The translations under genes and the position numbers were made by a program. Positions 20,461 to 29,634 of a DNA stretch of 32,487 nt are shown here, piece after piece. Position 1 is the stretch's first letter. Each line of letters starts with the position of its first letter. The notes beneath the pieces are model-generated. The model did no database searches, was not told the DNA's origin, and saw only the letters and a list, made by a program, of their open reading frames with translations. Source of the DNA: Phaeoceros laevis. Its lineage: Eukaryota; Anthocerotophyta; Anthocerotopsida; Notothyladales. The stretch spans positions 81,959 to 114,445 of the forward strand of contig JBNGIQ010009042.1 in NCBI GenBank assembly GCA_049999765.1. Reading direction: 5' to 3'.

Positions 20461-21974
20461 ATGGCGGACTACGTAGTTGTCAGCCAGACGGGGACGGGGC
20501 ACGCCATCGATAAGGTTGTTGTGCATCCTCTGGTACTGCTCAGCATCGTGGACAATTACAATCGGGTGTCCTTGGCCAGCCGCAAGCGCGTCCTGGGAGT
20601 GCTGCTCGGTTCCACTTTCCGGGGACGCGTTGACATCACGAACAGCTATGCTGGTAGGATGAACACTTCTCTTGCCTTACGAGAAGAGCGCGCACAAGCA
20701 GTAGCTTACAATCAGGCTCGTGTCTGGTGATGCTGCTCAGTCCCATTCGAGGAGGATGACAAGGATGCAAGCATCTGGTTCCTGGATCATAACTACCACG
20801 AGCAAATGTTTGACATGTTCAAGACCATCAACGGTACCTACTACTGCACTTGTGTAAAATTTTCTGAAATGGCAGCTGTCTTGTCCTCAATTTTGCGTTC
20901 TCTTGCTCTATGCAGCAAAGGAGCACGTAGTTGGATGGTACAGCACTGGTCCTAGGCTACGGGAAAATGACCTAGACATTCACGAGCTCTTTCGAGAGTA
21001 AGCTAATTGCGCTTTGAGGCTCATTTGTCATGAAAATTACCGACTCTTATGAGGTCTCCTGTCTGATCTGCTTGCAGCTATGCACCCAATCCTGTTCTTG
21101 TGATCATAGACGTGCAGCCCAAGGAGCTGGGCATTCCTACAAAGGCCTATTATGCTGTGGAAGATGTAAAGGAGGTAATACATCAGTCCTTTGGTCCTCA
21201 GTGCCTGTAGGGACTTGCAGGAAGACCCTTTTGACGGCTTGCTATTCTTCAGGACGCCACTCAAAAGGCACAGAAGATCTTTGTGCATGTTTCATCAGAA
21301 ATAGGAGCTTATGAGGCTGAAGAGATAGGTGTCGAGCACCTTCTCCGAGATGTCAAAGATGCTACCGTAAGCACCTTGGCATCAGAGGTGAGCAGGGTTC
21401 CAACTGCAGGCAAGTTGCATGGCTTTGTTTCATTGCTGGCTTTTTGTCATATTTGTTCGGTTGCGGTGTCCGTGGCCACAGGTTGGCGGGAAACTGGTGG
21501 CGTTGAAGGGCTTGGAAGCCCGCCTCAAAGAGATCCATGCATACTTGGATCTTGTTGTTGATGGGCGCCTGCCACTGAACCATGAAATTTTGTATCACCT
21601 CCAGGTTAGGTCTACTCTGTTATTCTGGAGTGCAATTGCAGCTACCCTCTTTTGTTTCTCTGAGAATCTGATGCCTTGATCTGGCAGGATGTCTTCAACC
21701 TTCTGCCGAATTTGAACATAAGTGAACTCATCAGGGCTTTTTCAGGTACGCTCATGTACCACACGGTTGAAGTCCAGAGTCGTTTCTGGTGCAATACCAT
21801 TCTAATCCAATCGTATGCATGGCAGTGAAAACAAATGACATGATGCTTGTGATATACCTATCGGCGTTAATACGATCAGTGGTTGCCTTGCACAACTTGA
21901 TCAACAACAAGCTCCTCAACAAGGAGCATGAGAGGATTGCAGATGCCACACCCATTCCAGCGAGTTCGGCTTAG
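20461..21974 (+). CDS. RPN8: 26S proteasome regulatory subunit RPN8
   Basis: Non-catalytic MPN-domain subunit of the proteasome lid, partner of the deubiquitinase RPN11. Eight exons join in phase: 20461-20653, 20741-20833, 20916-20997, 21078-21174, 21253-21387, 21482-21604, 21688-21745 and 21826-21974, giving 930 bases and 309 residues, as in other plants. Landmarks are [115 protein letters not shown] and [20 protein letters not shown]. The JAMM metal-binding His pair of RPN11 is absent, as expected for RPN8. The C-terminal tail is short and acidic-basic mixed. All introns are short GT-AG introns. It shares its upstream interval with the divergent WD40 gene. Confidence 0.97.
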
Positions 21975-22394
21975 GATCGTAGCATTTAGGTTCTCAATTT
22001 TTGGTGTACAGTTGCCACAGTAAAGCATGACAACTTCAGACGAGCCTAGGTCCATCAGATGCAACTCGTTTCGAGACTTCGCCCTCACTACTCGAGCATC
22101 GACACTTACCGCGTTCCACCAGGACGACTCTAGTTGCACCATTGTTGCTGTTCCTGATTCTGGCCATCCCGCGTTCCCCTTCTCGTGTAGTCAGGCCTGT
22201 ACGTTGACACAGCGCACTGGAGATCCTGCAGTGGGTTTGGCAGTAGCTGCCCTCTGCCTGCTTCACCACTGTAATCAAGCCTTCTTGGCCGGATTGGTAC
22301 GGACGAGCCCTCGCGTCAAACACCTGTTGTTAGCAATTGCATCTTGCCAGTGTGATCAAGAACCAGTTCAATGAAGGAGGGTGGTCTTTCGGTG
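21975..22394. other. RPN8 downstream region, no gene seen
   Basis: Presumed 3' untranslated region of RPN8 and spacer. There is no AATAAA; a 115-codon plus frame at 22027-22374 has no domain. The PPR pseudogene begins close to its right end. Confidence 0.45.
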
Positions 22395-24126
22395 GTTTGG
22401 AGTGTTTGACATGTTGCCCACAAGAAATGTGATGGCATGGACGGCCATCATCGCAGGATAGGTGCAGCATGGACTTGGTCATGAAGCTCTTACTTCGTAT
22501 TTCAAGATGCAGGAGGAGGGCGCAGCAGCCAATCATGTTACATTTGCTTGCCTTTTGAAAGCATGTGGTACTGTGGGAGCTCTACATGAGGGGAAGCACA
22601 ACTCCATTCGAATGAAGCTGGTTTGGTTGTCGATAACTGTTTGGTGTGAAATGTGGGGGGTTAGAGGATGCTCGCAGAGTTTTTGACAATCTGCCCACCA
22701 ACGATATCGTCACATGGACAGCCATGATCACAGGATATGCTCAGCAGGGGCTTGGCAGTGAAGCCCTTTGTCTCCATGCGAGTATGCAGCAGGAGGGAGT
22801 AAGTTTGGCTAATCATGTTAGATTTTCTTGCCTTCTAAAAGCATGCATCAGCATCGGTGCTTTACATCATGGAAGGCAGCTGCTGTTTGGAGGCAATTTG
22901 TGTTACATTATCGCCCACAGTCAGGCCCTCCTGTTGCATTCTTCTATAGAGTCTCAAGGCCTCCTCACCAAGACCTTTCTGTGCATATCCTGCTATCAAG
23001 GAATTCTAAGTCACCACATCCCTTGTGGCATCTTGTCAAAATGTGCAAGTGTCGGAGCGTTACATATGGGGAAGCAACTCCACCTACAGATTCAGGAAAG
23101 AGGAGAACAACTTGATGTGGTTTTAGGCAGCTGCCTGGTGGACATGTACGCTAAGTGTGGCAGGCTGGATGAAGCTCGCAGGGTGTTTGACAATCTGCCA
23201 ACAGAAGATGTCGTGACTTAGACTACCATGATCAATGGTTATGGCCAGTCGAATGACAGCCAGATGGCAATTCAGTGTTTGAAGAGATGCAACTGAGTGG
23301 GGTTTAGCCTGACCAGGCTACTTTCATCTGTTTACTTGTGGCGTGCAGTCACCAGGGCATTGTGAAGAAGGGCCAACAGTACTTCAAAATGATGAGGGAA
23401 GACTATGGCATTGTGCCCACAGTTGATCATTATAATCGCAAGGTGGATCTCTTTGGGAGGGCTGGCCATCTAGACGAGGCAGAGAGTGTGCTATTGACTA
23501 TGCCACTCGAAAGCAATGTCGTGGGGTGGATGTCTTTGCTGGATGCGTGCAAAAACCATGTTTACATCCTACGTGCCACCGAGTGTTTCAACAGGCTTGT
23601 TAAGTTGGAACCTCAACACTCTGCTGCATACCTGCACTTAGCAAATATGTATGCAGATGGTGGTTTGTGGGGGGATGTAGAGAGGATTGAAAGCTTGACA
23701 AATGTCAGCAGGTGCTTGCTTGCAAGAAGCCTACAACGGCTTCTTCTATTGAGGTCCAACAGTGAAGTTCAGACCTTTGCTGTGGGGGAAGGAAGAGCTG
23801 ACATGTCCTTCAAGCTAAGAAGTGCGAATCTGCAACTGGAGGAAGGCGGCCATGTCCCACACACAGACTTGGGGCTGAAGTCGGTGCCTGATGGGGAGAA
23901 GGAAGATGCCTTGTGTGGGCATGCTGAGAAACTAGCTTTGGCGTATGGTCTTGTGAACAGACCAGCAGCGCAAGCAACTTTACTCGTGACAAAGAACTGC
24001 GCATGTCCAGTGACTGCCAGTGGCACCAAGGTCATGTCCAGGGTTGAAAAGCGTGGAATAATAGTTAGATATGCACATCGAGTTCACCATTTTGTGGACG
24101 GTTTATGTTGATGTGGAGACCGGCAT
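22395..24126 (+). pseudogene. Decayed PPR-DYW:KP copy
   Basis: A PLS-class PPR array with E motifs and a DYW:KP domain can be followed across frames. It starts in a VFDMLPTRNV-like motif near 22400, with MYAKCGRLDEARRVFDNLP near 23145, HQGIVKKGQQYF near 23350, an AAG-AAG-CCT (K-K-P) box at 23724-23732, HAE near 23920 and an end reading C-stop-CGDRHE at about 24106-24126. Disabling changes include stops at 22459, 23219, 23305 and 24109, frameshifts near 22600, 23280 and 23755, and an inverted segment at about 22901-23040. The usual CGDCH deaminase Cys pair is damaged (CACPVTASG). The final GDRH resembles the GRH end of the intact gene, so the copy belongs to the same KP type. It is not expected to make a functional editing factor. 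Confidence 0.87.
22901..23040 (-). other. Inverted PPR segment inside the pseudogene
   Basis: Read on the minus strand, this stretch gives a PPR module (FDKMPQ, GDVVT-like, GYAQKGLGEEAL-like, MQQEGLTVGDNVT-like, with frame breaks). The flanking sequence on both sides encodes PPR on the plus strand. The plus strand within it has no PPR similarity. Confidence 0.7.
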
Positions 24127-24800
24127 GAATTGCATGCAAGCGAGGGATAACAGGAGTAGCAAGCTGTTTGCTTTGGGCATCCTGGACTTCTAAGAGGGGG
24201 CAGTGTCATCTCTACACTGTAAGTAACATCTAGGAAGAGAGAGAAGGAAAGCAGCAGTGCGGGGAGGCGCAGGGACGGCTCATGGTCATCGTCTGGGCAA
24301 CTCACCACAAACCCCCATCCTCGCCCCCTCGTTACCCTCGGCGTCGTTGTCCTCCACCACCGAGCTCCTCGATTCCATGACCTTCTCGTAGAAGCTAAGG
24401 TAGCGAAGTGGTGCACGCAGCTCCAGAAAAGGTTGAATGCGGGTGAATGCCAAGACCTCGACGAAACGCCCATGGAGACCTTGCGCAATGCTATTGGACG
24501 GAAGAGAGCGCCAGAAAGAGGATAGTGAAGCGAGCAAGGACACCGGAGCTATTGAGCGACGGCAATGTAATGAGGGAGGAGTAGAGTGTCAGGGCGAAAA
24601 GAAGAGAAGAAACGATGAGCTGAGAGGGGCGGAGGGGCACGAGGAAGAGGTAGCCGAGGAGCGGCGTGGATAATAAAGGGACTACATGCATTGGGGCAAA
24701 ATATGTGCATTCTCAAGGCGCAGGTTACATCGGTTTAACCCAGTGTAAAATAGTGTAACCAAAAAGTGTAACCACAAAGCGGCGAATGCATTCGCCCTTA
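24127..24800. other. Spacer with an unidentified GC-rich open stretch
   Basis: The minus strand has an open stretch starting at the ATG at 24378 (MESRSSVVEDNDAEGNEGAR) that runs into a strong GTGAGT donor at 24305. A hydrophobic minus frame lies at 24491-24691. Neither shows a known domain, and no downstream exon was found, since a PPR pseudogene occupies the region. It may be an orphan first exon. Confidence 0.25.
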
Positions 24801-24807
24801 TTGGGTG

Positions 24808-24895
24808 TATAGGACTATGTACACATACATCGGCACCCACGAATACGGGATTATAGGACTATCCACACATACATCTTCACCTACGAATACGGGAT
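24808..24895. repeat. 44-bp tandem duplication
   Basis: Units 24808-24851 and 24852-24895 share TATAGGACTAT, CACATACATC and ACGAATACGGGAT with a few substitutions. The surrounding DNA is AT-rich and non-coding. Confidence 0.9.
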
Positions 24896-25220
24896 TGATC
24901 CGCAAATCCAGTGACCATAAAGAACGTATAGGGGGTAGTGTTCACCAAAAACTTTCTAACCAACCCTAAAAAATCCTCCATGCAGTTCTTCCACATAAAA
25001 GTCTTTTTATAATTTAAAAAGGTAACAACCCCCCATTTCAAATAACAAAATGACAAAAACTAACCCTAAAAAATCTGTCACATCTAAAAATCAAACGGCA
25101 AAAGATATGAAAAGACTATAATTTTTTCCCATATCAGCTGCATTTCACCTTTTTCTAGAGCATACTTTTTTTGGAGCATACAAGATATGTTTATGACCTC
25201 CCAGCATACCTTTATGTTTA

Positions 25221-25282
25221 TTGTAGAGAATTGTAGAGACTTGTAGAGACTTGTAGAGAACTTGTAGAGAACTTGTAGAGAA
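25221..25282. repeat. TTGTAGAGA minisatellite
   Basis: Six consecutive copies of TTGTAGAGA with AC, A or C spacers. Confidence 0.92.
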
Positions 25283-25299
25283 GTGAGCATAGCTATCAG

Positions 25300-25441
25300 T
25301 AACTTAGGAACCTAACTAGACGAGACATAGCTTAACATGGCTTAACCACCATAGCTGGCTACCTAGAGCTATTACTAACTTAGGAACCTAACCAGACGAG
25401 ACATAGCTTAACATGGCTTACCCACCATAGCTGGCTAGCTA
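25300..25441. repeat. 76-bp tandem duplication
   Basis: The unit starting TAACTTAGGAACCTAAC at 25300 recurs at 25376 with very few changes, through GACGAGACATAGCTTAACAT and CACCATAGCTGGCTA. Confidence 0.92.
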
Positions 25442-25739
25442 GGTAGCGAGCTACCAGGCAAGTCACAAACATGGTGGCGTGCTCAATTTCCTTGTGGAGT
25501 TGGTATAGCGCGGCCCTTTACTACTACTACTACTTTTGTTTGTACTTCACTTCTTGCAAGCATACTGAACACAAGATCACTTAAAGGTTCGCATCAAACT
25601 CCGCCCATAGATAGTTCTTTAACCATCCCTCTCGTCACGCCTAATTAACATAGTATATGCGCATTTATTCTAGGTCATAAACTTGCTTGAGACTCTGTCC
25701 ATACGAACTTCTCTTCCATGCCTACAGGATTTGATGAAA

Positions 25740-25787
25740 CATCTTCCACAATAGCTTGAACTGCATCTTCCACAATAGCTTGAACTG
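25740..25787. repeat. 24-bp exact tandem duplication
   Basis: CATCTTCCACAATAGCTTGA followed by ACTG is repeated exactly at 25740-25763 and 25764-25787. On the minus strand it reads as VQAIVEDA-type residues. Confidence 0.95.
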
Positions 25788-25801
25788 ATGTCCCACCAAT
25801 A

Positions 25802-26049
25802 AGCACTAAAGTCATTCTTGTCAATCCAAGTATGTTAAATAGAGTACCTCGAATGCTAGCGCTTGCATCGCCCACCTTTCTACGGCCTTTGCTATTTTCA
25901 TCATGAACTTCACGCTTCCCCTTACGAGCACTAGAGTCACTCTTGTCAATCCAGTATATTAAATAGAGTACCTCGAATGCTAACGCTTGCATCGCCCACC
26001 TTTCTACGGCTATTTTCATCATGAACTTTCAAATTGCGCTTCCCCTTTC
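25802..26049. repeat. ~125-bp tandem duplication within an open minus frame
   Basis: Units starting at 25802 and 25927 align over their length, including GAGTACCTCGAATGCTA, CGCTTGCATCGCCCACCTTT and TATTTTCATCATGAACTT, with small indels. A 115-codon minus frame (26022-25675) crosses both units in different frames, so it is probably not a conserved protein. Confidence 0.85.
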
Positions 26050-26329
26050 CTTCCATGTCGAACTTGCACCGCAAACCACAAAGAATTTGGTGTGAAACTA
26101 AGATATGGTCATTCTTATCTTGTCTTTAGGTGTTGGTGTTAGGTTTTGGTATTTAGGTATTAGTAACAGTAGTAGTAGTGGTAACAATTACTAGCAATCT
26201 TACGTTCCAAGGTTACATACTTTGATCATACTACTAAGTCAATAAATCATATCAATATACAAGCAATCTTTACAATGATCTAGTAGTAGTAGTAGCAAGG
26301 AGCCGCGCTATACCGATTCCACGATCTTG

Positions 26330-27240
26330 AAAGTAATAGGTAGCATACTTCCTGCACTATACTTATACTAATCTACATATATAATAATTTCCAAAAATAT
26401 CAAGTCTACCCGGCAAGTTAACTAGTCTTTAGGAAAAGGAACTATCGGAAAATTCGACAACATGAAGTTACTATCGGTTTATTACTTTTTTGCATCCGGA
26501 AGATTTTTCCCCAACCGGTCAACCCCTTAAATCAATCGGTCATTCTACTAGTCCTGCCGGTTTTTGGTGAGCGCTGATAGGGGGCAATGTCGTTATTTCA
26601 ATTGCCTTGAACTACAGCTTCTAAACTCCGCTGCTTCCTGGGAATGTATGTGATGTGATGTGATGATCATTTGAGGAGGTTAGACGGCCCCATAGAGGGT
26701 CCCCTTGCCCTGGATTGGGCACCCGCAAGCGGACGGGTACAGTAGTACTTATCATCTTAATTAAGTGCCGCCGATCACCCACGATGTTCGGGTCCCAGGG
26801 TGAACAAGGGAGCCTACTAAAGTGCTCTAAAATGAGCATTTCAAATTGTTGTGGTTGGCTAACGACTTTCATTAAGATAATAAAGACTTTCCTTATCTTA
26901 TTTACTTTTCCCGACTCACACATTTGAATTTAAATATTAAGTTCATTAGAAAAGTCATCATTGTTCTGGATGCATGGAATGTACAAAGTATGGTCTTAGC
27001 CAAGAGTATAAGACGATGTATTGACTAATTAAACTCACAACACTACCTTGCGCTCAAGTGTTTCACTAAACTCAAAGAGTGCCACTAACACTGAATTAGC
27101 AACAGTTACTCACTATCCCTTCAACCGCAACAACTGCCTAGAGAAAATCCTCTCAATCTAGAATTGCCCTAGTGTAGCACTCTTCATCAGCTTAGGATCG
27201 GTTGTTACAAGAAAGAAGCTAACCGACAGTGCAAAGTAGT
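26330..27240. other. AT-rich stretch without recognisable gene
   Basis: No coding domain. A GC-richer island at about 26650-26830 (GGGTCCCCTTGCCCTGGATT, TTCGGGTCCCAGGG) stands out in composition and may be a short dispersed repeat; I cannot assign it. Confidence 0.45.
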
Positions 27241-27244
27241 TCAC

Positions 27245-27568
27245 CTAACATCGAATTTTGAACATCTCCAGCCTCCTAATAAGCGAAAACCACAAAATCC
27301 ACTGCCAAACTTCTTGCGGTACCTCTGCATCCGGTGGTTGCTGCACTTCTTGGGGTACCTCTGCATCCGGTGGTTGCTGCACTTCTTCGGGTACCTCTGC
27401 ATCCGGTGGTTGCTGCTGCACTTCTTCAGGGGAAATGCTTCTGTCATGGCGGCCCCTTGGCATCCGTCTTCTACCTACCTCCAAGGCCTCTTGCCCTTCA
27501 TCGGAGACTTCATAATCGGAGACTTCATTCTCCGAGGTGTTCGGCGAGGCTTCCTGGAGGCATGTCAT
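27245..27568 (-). CDS. Unidentified acidic open frame with 12-residue repeats
   Basis: A 107-codon frame starts at the ATG at 27568. It has an acidic, Ser/Glu-rich N-terminal part (NTSENEVSDYEVSDEGQEAL), a basic patch (RRRMPRGRHDR), then three near-identical 12-residue units of the form EVQQPPDAEVP(Q/E). The repeat is encoded by a 36-bp minisatellite. The end is hydrophobic and unremarkable. It may be an exon of a larger gene, the last part of the broken gene just upstream on this strand, or chance. I do not recognise a family. Confidence 0.3.
   Translation of the reverse strand: MTCLQEASPNTSENEVSDYEVSDEGQEALEVGRRRMPRGRHDRSISPEEVQQQPPDAEVPEEVQQPPDAEVPQEVQQPPDAEVPQEVWQWILWFSLIRRLEMFKIRC
27309..27434. 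repeat. 36-bp minisatellite
   Basis: Units start at 27309, 27345 and 27381 (the last with an extra CTG), plus a partial copy from 27420. Each holds ACCTCTGCATCCGGTGGTTG and CTGCACTTCTT. Confidence 0.93.
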
Positions 27569-27790
27569 TATCTAAGTTTACCAGATAAAGCAATGATCCT
27601 TTAATATACGCAATACCTCATGGCAATCCCCCGAATCATCAACCTAAAGGTCACCTATACCTCTTACGGCTACTTTACAGCTCCCATTGCGGATACGTGA
27701 TCCAGAAATCATCGCTGTCTTGAAACCATCCCTGAATGCCACATCGATGAGGTGCTCGTCACTATGAAGTTTGTGCTCTAACGGAAGCTT

Positions 27791-27824
27791 CGTTGAAAAG
27801 AAGTTCTTGAACTTCTTTTCAACG
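27791..27824. repeat. Perfect 15-bp hairpin
   Basis: CGTTGAAAAGAAGTT (27791-27805) and AACTTCTTTTCAACG (27810-27824) are exact inverted copies around the 4-base loop CTTG. It sits where the reading frame of the endonuclease-like gene breaks. Confidence 0.95.
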
Positions 27825-28044
27825 AATCATCTTGAAAGATGACATAATCCACCATCTTTCCATTGCGTAGGAGCTTATGATAGCTGCCACCTTCCATTAA
27901 TCTACTTCGGTGGGCGTCCAATCCGATCCCCTCTCTCATAAGCTCAAAGCCCCAACGGTATGGATCCGACAGATAGAAATCAATATATCCGTCAGCTCCA
28001 AGTAATTTTCCAGCATCTTGTGACAGCCATGAACGATTGGGCAA

Positions 28045-28075
28045 GACCGTTAGAGCTGCTGCTGCTCTAACGGTC
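28045..28075. repeat. Perfect 12-bp hairpin
   Basis: GACCGTTAGAGC (28045-28056) and GCTCTAACGGTC (28064-28075) are exact inverted copies around the 7-base loop TGCTGCT, at the start of the second piece of the endonuclease-like gene. Confidence 0.95.
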
Positions 28076-28479
28076 CAACCCTGGCCAGGCGTTGGAGTCC
28101 AACATATATATACGTATATGTACATCTGAAGAAGGCAGCACACACCAATCACTGATAAGAATCCACAAAGTACGAACGACTACATCACATTATAAGGCGA
28201 GGATACTTGCTTGAGGCATAGACTCGCCAAATGTCTGGACGAGCAATTGCACCAATCCAAGTCGACCAAGAAAAACTTCTCTGAAATCATTCTCTTTGGC
28301 AACCTCAAATACGCTTGCTGATAGAAATGCATTACTTCCAAGCTTCTCCAAATCCTCGTCAGTAAACAGATTGACATCACCCTTCTTTAGCTTTGTCAGC
28401 AAAACGCTCCGAACACGCTCACGCAAATCCCTTGGATCACTCTCGCACACATTATTCATTATATCCATCACGAGCAAAG

Positions 28480-29634
28480 AACTCTAAATTGTGGCAAAAA
28501 ACGCAATGCTCGCCCCTGACAAACCGAAAATTGTTTTCAGAATCGTGAGCAAGAACAAAACCGACCATAAAATGACCTTTGGTGTAAAGGACTTACCTGT
28601 GAGGTAACTAGGTAGTTACCTGAAGTAACTAGTGTATTACTTGATATCTAGCTCTAGGGCTAGGTGTCAAATATTGATAGGTTGGGATTGGGCATGAGTT
28701 GAGGGCATACCTAAGTTAGGTCTGGGACCTAAGCTTAGGTCTGGCTCTGGAGCTCTGTCCTGGAAGATTCCATTATAGCAAGAGCTTGAGTTAGCAACTG
28801 CTTAGGTCTGGGACCTAAGTTTAGAGCTAGATGCTTAGGTCGGGGAGCTAAGCTTAGGTCTAGCTCTACATGCTTTTTGCTGTACCTTGATATATAAAGA
28901 AAGGGCTGGCCCCACTAGGGGACAACAAGTCCATCTGCGTTGTAGCAGCTCTGGGCGGGATATGGGGTCCTAATGCTGTGTCTTGTGTGCAATTGTGCTA
29001 ATCATCTGAAGGATAGATCTAGGGGTAAATCCTCTTTAACCAAGGTCTGTCACATGTGAGGTCATTAAGGGTTAAGTTCATAAAAATAACACTATTTTGG
29101 GATTCGCCATTACCAAAATAACTATTTCCCCGTTCGCCAACTGCATTTTCCCTTATTTTAGGGTTCGCGAATCGCGAACAATGAAATAGCGTTTCGCCTA
29201 ATTCATGGAATAGCACTTCCAATTTAAGGTCGCCGCGTCCCGGATGTTGCAAGCTCACGAACCGGGAACTATCCTACTACATAGCGTGATTAACCATTTA
29301 AAACATTAATTCCGCAATCGCGAACAATAAGGTTATCGACGTCACGCTATCCACGTGAGCACGCAAACACATCACCCAGCACACTTGGCAGGTAAACCGG
29401 CTGAATCAGATGTGGCTTGTTACCGGGCAGCATCCCGGTTGCTGCCATGTGGCGAGTGCTGATGTGGCGTAGCGCCACATCACTCTACGCCACTTCACCA
29501 AGCGATCACCCCAATCCCTCCACCGGTTTGCAGCCAGCCATGTCTCGCCGCTAGCTCCCAGCCATGTCTCGACATGCTGCTATATCTTTGGACAGTTCCC
29601 GGCCGTGAGCGCTGCTGGTTTGGGAAGGAGACCT
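28480..29634. other. Gene-free stretch rich in short palindromes
   Basis: Inverted repeats include AGGTAACT/AGTTACCT (28602-28621), CTTAGGTC/GACCTAAG (28801-28819, with a similar site near 28715), ACCGGG/CCCGGT (29422-29439) and TGATGTGGCG/CGCCACATCA (29460-29482). TATATAAAG at about 28891-28899 looks like a TATA box but no gene follows it. GCGAACAAT recurs near 29174 and 29319. No protein domain seen. Confidence 0.6.

Larger units (their letters stand above)
25493..26323. mobile_element. Possible small element bounded by ~43-bp inverted repeats
   Basis: The left arm at about 25493-25534 reads GTGGAGTTGGTATAGCGCGG, then CCCTTTA and CTACTACTAC. The reverse complement of the right arm (about 26280-26323) reads GTGGAATCGGTATAGCGCGG, then CTCCTTG and CTACTACTAC. 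The arms are imperfect but clearly related and enclose about 750 bp of non-coding DNA. No transposase is present. A related stretch, GTGGAGTTGGCTAGACACC followed by CTACTACTACTAC, lies alone at about 17280-17324, so the motif is dispersed. It could be a non-autonomous DNA element or two opposed ends of another repeat family. Confidence 0.4.
27644..28468 (-). pseudogene. Broken gene with Crinkler/RHS-type endonuclease-like domain
   Basis: Three minus-strand pieces read in order. Piece one (ATG at 28468 to about 28207) has RDLRERVRSVLL, LFTDEDLEKLGSNAFLSAS and GLVQLLVQTFGESMP. Piece two (about 28090-27825) has RAAAALTVLPNRSWLSQDAG, GADGYIDFYLSDPYRWGFEL, MREGIGLDAHRSRLMEGG, SYHKLL and MVDYVIFQD. 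Piece three (27777-27644) has HSDEHLIDVAFRDGFKTAMI. The order IDFY...WGFELMREG...HRSR...GGSYHKL, then a DYVIFQ strand, matches from memory the restriction-endonuclease-like C-terminal domain of Crinkler/RHS-type proteins of oomycetes, fungi and some plants. Candidate introns between pieces one and two do not keep phase, and pieces two and three are in different frames, so I call it broken. The assignment rests on remembered patterns and needs a profile search. Confidence 0.37.

Noticed and set aside
24808-25441. CRISPR-like array
   Set aside because: The repeats are directly adjacent tandem units without unique spacers, in a plant nuclear genome.
26650-26830. tRNA-derived SINE
   Set aside because: A TTCGGGTCCC-like string resembles a B box loosely, but I could not find a matching A box or a tail, so I left it unassigned.
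28885-28925. Promoter of a gene to the right of the TATATAAAG
   Set aside because: No coding sequence follows within the next 700 bases; only palindromes and then a 5'-truncated PPR pseudogene.
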